Shown one piece after another: positions 6,774 to 13,695 of a DNA stretch of 26,866 bases. Where the stretch lies: contig CAMBPP010000007.1 in assembly GCA_945869715.1 (NCBI GenBank), forward strand, positions 1 to 26,866, written 5' to 3'. This DNA is from Bifidobacterium breve (GTDB taxonomy: Bacteria > Actinomycetota > Acidimicrobiia > Acidimicrobiales > Ilumatobacteraceae). Position 1 is the first letter of the stretch. Every line of letters starts with the position of its first letter. The position numbers and the translations under genes were made by a program. The notes below the pieces were generated by a model. The model was not told the DNA's origin. It ran no database searches and saw nothing but the letters and a program-made list of their open reading frames with translations.

Positions 6774-9700
6774 CTATTTGCCCGCTAACGCCATCCAAAT
6801 GGCGACTTCATGATCCTCGAGAGTCTCCACATGCTGGGGTTCGCCACTTCCTTGTTCCAAGGAGAAATAGGTAGCGAGTACCTCGCCAGCCATCATGTCG
6901 ACGTGGTTCGATACGGCAGCAATGAACTCAGCTGGCCCTGAAATAGCGACGGAGATGCGATCGGTGACCACAAAGCCAAGGCTTCGCCGGGTTTGTTGAA
7001 GTGCACGGATGAGGTCTCGTGCAGCACCTTCTGCTTCGAGTTCTGGGGTGAGAGCAACATCGAGCACCACCACACCTGGATGATGCGACAGTGCGGCGCT
7101 AGCTGCACCCTCGGCGGCGACCAATTTGAGGGAATACTCACCCTCTTCTAACCGGAACCCACCAACAACTGGTGCTCCATCGACTATCGACCAATTTCCC
7201 GACTTCACAGCATTTATTACTTTTTGAGTGTCGCCGCCGAGACGTGGACCCAGCGCCTTTGGGGTGACCTGCAACTCGTGCTTCGCCACTGAGCCCACAT
7301 CGGTACGAAACTCAATGTTGCGCACGTTGACTTCGTCTTTCACAATATCAATAAATGCATCGAGCCCCGACAATTCTGGTGTTGCAATGGTCAATGTCGT
7401 AAGCGGAAGACGCACACGGCGCCCGTTGGCCTTACGAATAGACAGTGCCGTTGAGCAAACATCGCGCACTTTATCCATCGCAGCAGTGAGTTCAGGATGT
7501 GCAACAAGTTCAGTTTGTGACGGCCAATCGGTGATGTGAACACTTCGTTCTCCGGTGAGGCCTCGATAAATTTCCTCCGACACCAACGGCAGTAACGGTG
7601 CAGCAACACGGCACAACACAGTCAGCACTGTATGCAAAGTGTTGATGGCGTCTTGGTCGCCGGCCCAGAACCGATCACGACTGCGGCGGATATACCAATT
7701 TGTCAACACGTCAAGATAGGTACGAATGGTGGCGCACGCTTCAAATAAGTCATAAGCATCGAATTGTTGAGTGAGAGATGCAACAAGATCGTGCGTCTTT
7801 GACAAAATATATTTGTCGAGAACATTCGTGCTGTCAATTGACCACTGGCCATGCTTGCCTTCAGCATTTGCGTACAAGGTGAGGAAATACCAAGAGTTCC
7901 ACATGGGAAGAAGCACTTGTCTCACTGTTTCGCGAATGCCTGCTTCAGTAACCGAGAAGTCTCCACCACGCAAAATGGGAGACGACAACAAATACCAACG
8001 CATCGCATCGGCACCATAGGTATTGAACACTTCCATCGGGTCTGGGTAGTTGCGCAGACTCTTCGACATTTTCGCACCGTCGTCACCCAACACCACACCA
8101 TGACCTACGCAAGTGGAAAATGCAGGACGGTCGAACAGAGCAGTTGCCAGCACGTGCAAGGTATAAAACCAACCTCTGCTTTGTGCCACGTATTCCACAA
8201 TGAAGTCACCGGGATAGTGATTTTCGAACCATTCTTGGTTTTCAAATGGGTAGTGCACCTGCGCAAAAGGCATTGATCCGCTTTCAAACCAGCAGTCAAG
8301 TACTTCAGGAACACGCCGCATGACAGATTCACCTGATGGGTCGTCTGGGTTTGGTCGCGTGAGATTGTCGATGAATGGACGATGCAGATCGTTTGCTTCC
8401 ACACCGAAATCGGCTTGTAGTTGCGCAACACTTCCATATACATCAATTCGTGGGAAAAGTGGGTTGTCACTTTTCCACACAGGTATTGGGGATCCCCAAA
8501 AGCGGTTGCGACTAATTGACCAGTCGCGAGCGTTCGCGATCCACTTTCCAAAAGAACCGTGTTTCAGATGCTCAGGAACCCAGTGAATGTTTTCATTGAG
8601 TTCCACCATACGGTCGCGAAACTTTGTGACTTCCACAAACCAGCTTGATACTGCGCGATACACAAGCGGCTGCGCACAACGCCAACAATGTGGATACGAG
8701 TGGTTATAGCTGTCGTGGCGAATGACTCGCCCTTCGTCTTTCAGTTGACGAATAACTAATGGGTTTGCTTCAAAGACATGTGTGCCCACCCATGAGGAAA
8801 TGAGTTCGGTATAGCACCCCTGATCGTCCATGGGGCAAATAATCGCGATTCCTGCGGCTGCACACACCAATTGGTCGTCTTCACCAAAACCAGGGGCAAG
8901 ATGCACCACTCCGGTTCCATCTTCAGTGCTTACAAAGTCTGCGGTGAGCACTTGGAATGCATTTTCCGTATCGGCGAGGAACGGGAAAAGTGGCGTGTAC
9001 TTGCGACCTACCAACTCGCTTCCCGTGATGGTTGCTACCTGTTCTGCGTTAACGAATTCCTTTTCATAGGAGCCGAGTCGCGACTCGGCCAAAATATATT
9101 TCACGCCTTCAGTGTCTTGCATGACTGCGTAATCGATATCGGCTCCGACCGCCAACGCAAGGTTTGATGGCAATGTCCATGGCGTTGTGGTCCAGGCCAT
9201 GATGCGCTCGCCAGACTCGAGCAAGAACCACACCGACAACGCCGGGTCTTGACGATCTTGATACACATCGTCCATACGCGTTTCTGTATTCGAGAGAGGT
9301 GTCTCGCAACGCCAACAATATGGCAGCACACGAAAGCCTTCGTAGATAAGGCCCTTTTCCCACAGAGTATGAAAAGCCCACATCACGCTTTCCATATATG
9401 GCGTATCGAGGGTTTTATAGTCATTGTCAAAATCGACCCAGCGCGCCTGGCGAGTGACGTAACGTTCCCACTCGCTGGTGTATCGCAACACACTGGTGCG
9501 GCACACGTCATTAAATTTGTCGATACCAAAGGCGGCAATTTCTGGGTGCCCAGCAATGCCGAGTTCTTTTTCTGCTTCCACTTCTGCGGGAAGCCCATGG
9601 CAATCCCAGCCGAATCGACGTTCTACACGCCGACCACGCATGGTTTGGTAACGCGGCACAGCATCTTTGACGAACCCCGTGAGCAGGTGCCCGTAGTGCG

Positions 9701-9875
9701 GCAAACCGTTTGCAAAAGGAGGACCATCATAAAAAACGAATTCGTTATTTCCTTTTTCTCCGGCACTGCGTAATTGCACCGATGCCTCAAAGGTCTGATC
9801 GGCAGCCCAAAAGGCGGAAACAGCTTCTTCTATTGCCGGAAATTTAGGTTGAGACTGAACATTGGGGTATGCCAC
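6774..9875 (-). CDS. ileS: Isoleucyl-tRNA synthetase, eukaryote-like type 2
   Basis: IleRS charges tRNA-Ile. The class I signatures are intact: HYGH at residues 60-63 (within DGPPFANGLPHYGHLLTGF) and KMSKS at 602-606. The CP1 editing domain shows TTPWTLPSN (230-238) and GVVHLAPGFGEDD (322-334), which hydrolyse misacylated Val-tRNA. The core also shows WDCHGLPAEVE and VSSWFVEVT. The length of 1,033 residues, the PHYGHLLTG form of the HIGH motif and the absence of the C-terminal zinc finger of type 1 enzymes place it in the type 2 (eukaryote-like) group. The start is GTG 9875, giving MAYPNVQSQPKFPAIE, with AGGG 9 nt upstream. Only 60 bp separate it from yggT, too little for a T-box leader. Confidence 0.98.
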   Translation of the reverse strand: MAYPNVQSQPKFPAIEEAVSAFWAADQTFEASVQLRSAGEKGNNEFVFYDGPPFANGLPHYGHLLTGFVKDAVPRYQTMRGRRVERRFGWDCHGLPAEVEAEKELGIAGHPEIAAFGIDKFNDVCRTSVLRYTSEWERYVTRQARWVDFDNDYKTLDTPYMESVMWAFHTLWEKGLIYEGFRVLPYCWRCETPLSNTETRMDDVYQDRQDPALSVWFLLESGERIMAWTTTPWTLPSNLALAVGADIDYAVMQDTEGVKYILAESRLGSYEKEFVNAEQVATITGSELVGRKYTPLFPFLADTENAFQVLTADFVSTEDGTGVVHLAPGFGEDDQLVCAAAGIAIICPMDDQGCYTELISSWVGTHVFEANPLVIRQLKDEGRVIRHDSYNHSYPHCWRCAQPLVYRAVSSWFVEVTKFRDRMVELNENIHWVPEHLKHGSFGKWIANARDWSISRNRFWGSPIPVWKSDNPLFPRIDVYGSVAQLQADFGVEANDLHRPFIDNLTRPNPDDPSGESVMRRVPEVLDCWFESGSMPFAQVHYPFENQEWFENHYPGDFIVEYVAQSRGWFYTLHVLATALFDRPAFSTCVGHGVVLGDDGAKMSKSLRNYPDPMEVFNTYGADAMRWYLLSSPILRGGDFSVTEAGIRETVRQVLLPMWNSWYFLTLYANAEGKHGQWSIDSTNVLDKYILSKTHDLVASLTQQFDAYDLFEACATIRTYLDVLTNWYIRRSRDRFWAGDQDAINTLHTVLTVLCRVAAPLLPLVSEEIYRGLTGERSVHITDWPSQTELVAHPELTAAMDKVRDVCSTALSIRKANGRRVRLPLTTLTIATPELSGLDAFIDIVKDEVNVRNIEFRTDVGSVAKHELQVTPKALGPRLGGDTQKVINAVKSGNWSIVDGAPVVGGFRLEEGEYSLKLVAAEGAASAALSHHPGVVVLDVALTPELEAEGAARDLIRALQQTRRSLGFVVTDRISVAISGPAEFIAAVSNHVDMMAGEVLATYFSLEQGSGEPQHVETLEDHEVAIWMALAGK

Positions 9876-9935
9876 GGCAACGAACCCTACTCAGATAACC
9901 GACTGATGTACAGCACGTAGAGCGCGACTTCGTTT

Positions 9936-10187
9936 TTAGCAGCCCAAGATGAGGCGGCCTACCACTATTTGCAAAAACATGATGACCACGATGGGCGAGA
10001 GATCAAATTGACCCATCGGAGGAAGGATTCGCCGCGCGCGACCCATGAGGGGTTCTGTTGCACGAAAGAGCCACTGATTGACAGTAAAGACGATTCCACC
10101 TGGACGCAGTGGGAACCACGACAAAACAATGCGGAAAAAAATGATGAGAACATAAAAGTTCAATAGCCGACACAAAAGTTCACGCAT
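9936..10187 (-). CDS. yggT: YggT family small membrane protein
   Basis: This 83-residue protein has two hydrophobic helices (about residues 5-28 and 64-82) flanking a loop with LSWFPLRPGG and TEPLMGRARRILPPMGQFDLSP. That is the usual single-repeat YggT layout (FRxxLSWFP, TEPxLxPxRRxlPpxgxxDlSP). Function is not established; in Gram-positive bacteria the gene travels with sepF and ftsZ and is thought to support division or membrane organisation. The ATG at 10187 lies 3 bp after the sepF stop. Confidence 0.93.
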   Translation of the reverse strand: MRELLCRLLNFYVLIIFFRIVLSWFPLRPGGIVFTVNQWLFRATEPLMGRARRILPPMGQFDLSPIVVIMFLQIVVGRLILGC

Positions 10188-10190
10188 AAG

Positions 10191-10730
10191 TTATTCGTAC
10201 TGTGAACGTGATGTTGGCGGCTTCAACAAAAACACATCGGTGGCGACGCGTTCCATTGAACCGTTCATTGCGTAGCAGAGACCGCTTCCGAAGTCGATGA
10301 GTCGACGCACAACTTCTTTATCGCAACTCTCGAGATTCATGATGACCGGCTGGCCTTCTTTGAACCTGTCAGCAATTTCTTTAGCTTGTTCAAAACGTAA
10401 CGGCCTGACCGTTGCGGGCTCAGCGCCACTGACTGCTAAAGGACGAACCGTCGTGCTCTGACGCGGTGAACCAACGGGTCGCAATTGCAAACCAGAGTCG
10501 TCACCATTGCGGCGATAGCCACCAGTGTCTTGCGGAATTGCTCCGCTGTGATCTTCGTATTCGGGCTCCATACGTTGACGAGGCGCACGACTAGATGGGT
10601 CGGCAGCGTAACCTGAGCGCACGTTTCGCTGGGGACGATCTATCTCCATTGACTGGTCATAGTCGTCATAATTTTCATCGGCCCCTAGACCGAGATAATC
10701 CATAGCGCGTCGCCACATTGACATGTTCAT
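10191..10730 (-). CDS. sepF: Cell division protein SepF
   Basis: SepF tethers FtsZ filaments to the membrane, replacing FtsA in actinobacteria. The first residues (MNMSMWRRAMDYLGLG) fit the N-terminal amphipathic membrane-binding helix. A disordered, charged linker (about residues 18-95, rich in Asp, Arg and Pro) follows. The C-terminal FtsZ-binding domain covers about 105-175, with VRPLRFEQAKEIADRFKEGQ, VIMNLESCDKEVVRRLIDF and YAMNGSMERVATDVFLLKP. Three in-frame ATGs (10730, 10724, 10718) could start it, and none has a convincing Shine-Dalgarno sequence. It lies 22 bp after yggS and 3 bp before yggT. Confidence 0.96.
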   Translation of the reverse strand: MNMSMWRRAMDYLGLGADENYDDYDQSMEIDRPQRNVRSGYAADPSSRAPRQRMEPEYEDHSGAIPQDTGGYRRNGDDSGLQLRPVGSPRQSTTVRPLAVSGAEPATVRPLRFEQAKEIADRFKEGQPVIMNLESCDKEVVRRLIDFGSGLCYAMNGSMERVATDVFLLKPPTSRSQYE

Positions 10731-10752
10731 AGGTTATACGACATGGCGTTCT

Positions 10753-11445
10753 CTATTGGGGACGTTCCCCGAATATTGCAGATCCGACACGAATAATGGT
10801 TGCACCCTCTTCGAGGGCAATGCGGTAGTCATGAGACATCCCCGCTGAACACTCCAAAAGACCCAATTCATTACACATTTTGCGTGTCTGGCGAAAGGTC
10901 TCTCGTGTCTCCAAGGGGTCACCATTTGTTGGGCCCATCACCATCAGCCCACTGACATGCAGTTGAGATGAGCGGGCAAGTTCCACCAGTTTCGCTACAT
11001 CACGTGGATGGCAACCCGATTTTTGTGTCTCGTCGGCGATATTGACTTGCAAAAGAACCGCGGGCGCAACTCCACCGTGAGTCGCGTACAACTTCGCTAG
11101 CCCCAAAATGACCGATTCCCTATCGATGGTCTGCCAAGTCTGCACTTTTCCAAACAACTGAGCCAGTTTGTTTGACTGCAAATGCCCGATGAAGTGCAGG
11201 GGCAAACGCTTGTGAATATTGGCAGCCAATGCTTTTGCTAATGCTTCTTGGGCATAGTTCTCGCCCACGGCATCACACCCAGCATCTCTTGCCCAATCCC
11301 AGGCTTCAGGCCCGAAGTTTTTGGTCACTGCTACAAGTTGCACGGCTCGCGCAGATTCGCCACAGATGTCGGCAATATGCGACCGCACCACACCGACGTT
11401 GTGGATGACTTGTTCTTGAGAAAAAGATGGAGTGTTGCTTGACAA
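10753..11445 (-). CDS. yggS: YggS-type pyridoxal-phosphate homeostasis protein
   Basis: The 230-residue product is a single-domain PLP-binding protein with the fold of alanine racemase's N-terminal barrel. The PLP lysine is Lys42 in VQLVAVTKNFG. Other family blocks are GENYAQEALAKA, HFIGHLQSNKLAQLF, VLLQVNIADETQKSGC, GLMVMGPTN and the end SAGMSHDYRIALEEGATIIRVGSAIFGERP. It buffers free PLP; no catalytic role is established. The start appears to be TTG 11445, the only start codon that keeps the normal N-terminus; it lies 14 bp after ftsZ. In many actinobacteria pgeF sits between ftsZ and yggS, but here they are adjacent. Confidence 0.94.
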   Translation of the reverse strand: MSSNTPSFSQEQVIHNVGVVRSHIADICGESARAVQLVAVTKNFGPEAWDWARDAGCDAVGENYAQEALAKALAANIHKRLPLHFIGHLQSNKLAQLFGKVQTWQTIDRESVILGLAKLYATHGGVAPAVLLQVNIADETQKSGCHPRDVAKLVELARSSQLHVSGLMVMGPTNGDPLETRETFRQTRKMCNELGLLECSAGMSHDYRIALEEGATIIRVGSAIFGERPQ

Positions 11446-11459
11446 GAGCTACTGCAAAG

Positions 11460-12551
11460 TTATTTCAAAAATGAGGGCACATCGAACTCGTCGTCATCAC
11501 CGCTCGTATCGAGTGGATCTGAGCCAAACACACTGCGCGGAGTTGAACTTGCACCAGAACGAGAGTCAACAGAACGCAATGGCGCGCGCTTGTCATTTCC
11601 ATCCCAACGCTCAAAGCCAGCGGCTATAACGGTGACACGCACCTCGTCGCCTAGTTCGTCGTCGATAACGGTACCGAAGATGATGTTCGCATCGGGGTGA
11701 GCAACTGCATGTACCACTTCGGCTGCGGCATTCATCTCGAACAGACCCATACTTGACGGACCAGCAATGTTGAGCAGAATTCCACGCGCACCATCGATTT
11801 GAGCCTCAAGAAGTGGGCTTGTAATAGCAGCCTTTGCCGCAGTAACTGCGCGGTTATCGCCACTTGCATGACCGATACCCAATAACGCAGTTCCTGCATT
11901 TGCCAGAATCATCTTGACGTCGGCAAAGTCGGTGTTAATGAGGCCGGGAGTTGTAATAAGGCTCGTAATACCTGCAACACCATTGAGCAAGATGTCATCT
12001 GCCATTTTGAATGCATTGATTGCGGAAGTTTTATCGTTGGCAACACTCAAGAGCCGATCGTTTGGAATAACGATGAGAGTGTCTACTTTTTCTTTGAGTT
12101 TGGCAATGCCGTTTTCCGCTTGCGTGGAACGACGACGACCCTCAAAGCCAAATGGACGAGTGACAACACCAATGGTGAGTGCGCCAATTGCCCGCGCAAT
12201 TTCAGCAATGACCGGAGCCGCACCAGTACCAGTACCGCCGCCTTCGCCCGCAGTAATGAAGACCATGTCGGCACCCGCCAACATTTCTTCAATTTCAGCT
12301 CGATGAGACTCTGCAGCTGCATGTCCGACTTCTGGGTCGCTGCCGGCGCCGAGTCCACGTGTGAGGTCGCGACCGATGTCGAGTTTGACGTCGGCATCAG
12401 ACATTAAGAGCGCTTGCGCATCGGTGTTGACCGCAACAAACTCAACGCCTTTGAGGCCGGCATCAATCATGCGGTTGACGGCATTCACGCCGCCGCCACC
12501 GACTCCAACGACTTTCATGACTGCTAGATAATTTTGGGGTGCTCCGGCCAT
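11460..12551 (-). CDS. ftsZ: Cell division protein FtsZ
   Basis: FtsZ is the tubulin-like GTPase that forms the Z-ring. The nucleotide-binding start VVGVGGGGVNAVNRM, the tubulin signature GGGTGTG (residues 104-110), the phosphate loop TRPFGFEGRRR and the T7 catalytic loop NTDFADVK (Asn206, Asp208, Asp211) are all intact. The C-terminal linker is short (about 40 residues, Ser/Arg/Asp rich), and the protein ends DDEFDVPSFLK, the conserved peptide that binds SepF and other partners. ATG 12551 is preceded by GGAGGTC at 7-nt spacing, one of the best ribosome-binding sites in the window, fitting the high level at which FtsZ is usually made. Length 363 is at the short end of the family. Confidence 0.99.
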   Translation of the reverse strand: MAGAPQNYLAVMKVVGVGGGGVNAVNRMIDAGLKGVEFVAVNTDAQALLMSDADVKLDIGRDLTRGLGAGSDPEVGHAAAESHRAEIEEMLAGADMVFITAGEGGGTGTGAAPVIAEIARAIGALTIGVVTRPFGFEGRRRSTQAENGIAKLKEKVDTLIVIPNDRLLSVANDKTSAINAFKMADDILLNGVAGITSLITTPGLINTDFADVKMILANAGTALLGIGHASGDNRAVTAAKAAITSPLLEAQIDGARGILLNIAGPSSMGLFEMNAAAEVVHAVAHPDANIIFGTVIDDELGDEVRVTVIAAGFERWDGNDKRAPLRSVDSRSGASSTPRSVFGSDPLDTSGDDDEFDVPSFLK

Positions 12552-12558
12552 GGGCCAT

Positions 12559-12565
12559 GACCTCC
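12559..12565 (-). promoter_or_regulatory. Strong ribosome-binding site of ftsZ
   Basis: GGAGGTC on the minus strand lies 7 nt before the ftsZ ATG. It selects the ATG at 12551 over the out-of-frame ATG at 12558. The whole ftsQ-ftsZ gap (12552-12630) shows no convincing -35/-10 pair; TTGAGC with a poor downstream -10 is the best I found, so a separate ftsZ promoter is possible but not supported. Confidence 0.75.
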
Positions 12566-12630
12566 GAGAGATAGGAAATGTTGACCTTATGTTTCCACGT
12601 TAAGAGGCTCAACTGTGGGATTTCCACTTA

Positions 12631-13695
12631 TTATTTTTGGGCGAAGATGGGGTCACCACTCGAGAGATCGATGCTGCGGAGGTTTTGAGGATCCTGCCGA
12701 CGCAAAACCAGCACTAAAGACACGAGTTTTGCTCGTAAATCACTTGGCTTGCCAAAGATCACCACGGTTCCCGTGCGCAGGGTCATGAGCAGCTCGGTGT
12801 TATTGGCAACACCAACATTCAAGACTGTCTTTTGGATTTCGGTGGGCAAAGACGCAGAGAGTTGCGCTGCTGCCGTATAGACCTCGTTGGCCCGTGCCCC
12901 GGCAAGGAGAGCATCGCCAACCCCGGTGATTTGCATGTACTGAGTGGGTTGACCTGTTTGCACAGAGATGACATACCCCTCCACATCTAAAACACGTGAC
13001 TGGTTATCGCTCCCGAGAAACCAGGCAACCGGTTGCCTCTCGTCAATGTCAATGACCGCCGTCGATGGGAAGTGCTTGCTGACGCTTGCATCACGCACCC
13101 ACGGGTCTGCCCGTAGCGTCAACTCTGCGGCATGCAGGTCGCCGAAAATGATGGACTTGCCTTTCACTTGTGCTGTGGCTTGTGCCAGCACTTCTGGCGA
13201 AACATATTTCGCTCCTTGCACAGAGACTGTGCGCACCCCGAATAAGGGTGAGTTCAAAATGGGCACCGCTATGACCACAACAAGAATTGGCACAAACACG
13301 TAGAGCACAACGCGTAAACGACGCTTGCCCTCTTCGCGACGCACTTCAATACGCCGCAAGCGAAACCGACGGTGGGGCTGACCGTCATTACTTCGCTCTA
13401 GTGGCTGTGTGAATTCTTTGTCTTCAATAACATGCGGTGGACGTCGGGCATGAGTGAGATCGTCATCAGAGACAATGTCGTATCCGCCAAGGACATGGCC
13501 TTCAAAATACTCCGGGCCATCTTCGTTGACAATTGAAATACCCTCAAAAGCCTCCGTCAGTTCCTCGAGAACCTCAAATGGAACATCGTCGATTGAACGC
13601 ACAACCGGCGTTTCGCCCGTGACATGAGCCAACTGATCTGACCCCAACTCTTGAGTTTCATCATCGTGTGAGGGAGTCGTCATAAATAAGGTCAC
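12631..13695 (-). CDS. ftsQ: Cell division protein FtsQ/DivIB
   Basis: FtsQ is a bitopic membrane protein that links FtsL and FtsI-FtsW in the divisome. The first 125 residues are a cytoplasmic tail that is acidic at first (DDETQELGSDQ, EDGPEYFEG) and basic near the membrane (RRFRLRRIEVRREEGKRRLR). A transmembrane helix spans about 129-147 (VVLYVFVPILVVVIAVPIL). A POTRA domain follows at about 152-220 (FGVRTVSVQGAKYVSPEVL to STAVIDIDERQPVAWF), then the beta domain. GTG 13695 overlaps the murC-murB stop as GTGA. ATG 13683 (MTTPSHDD) is the alternative; neither has a clear Shine-Dalgarno sequence. The tail is long compared with many homologues. Confidence 0.93.
   Translation of the reverse strand: MTLFMTTPSHDDETQELGSDQLAHVTGETPVVRSIDDVPFEVLEELTEAFEGISIVNEDGPEYFEGHVLGGYDIVSDDDLTHARRPPHVIEDKEFTQPLERSNDGQPHRRFRLRRIEVRREEGKRRLRVVLYVFVPILVVVIAVPILNSPLFGVRTVSVQGAKYVSPEVLAQATAQVKGKSIIFGDLHAAELTLRADPWVRDASVSKHFPSTAVIDIDERQPVAWFLGSDNQSRVLDVEGYVISVQTGQPTQYMQITGVGDALLAGARANEVYTAAAQLSASLPTEIQKTVLNVGVANNTELLMTLRTGTVVIFGKPSDLRAKLVSLVLVLRRQDPQNLRSIDLSSGDPIFAQK

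Noticed and set aside
9876..9935. Possible T-box leader before ileS
   Set aside because: The gap is only 60 bp and lacks the specifier-loop and antiterminator layout; too short for a T-box.
12552..12630. Separate ftsZ promoter in the ftsQ-ftsZ gap
   Set aside because: No -35/-10 pair with acceptable match and spacing was found; only the strong ribosome site is supported.
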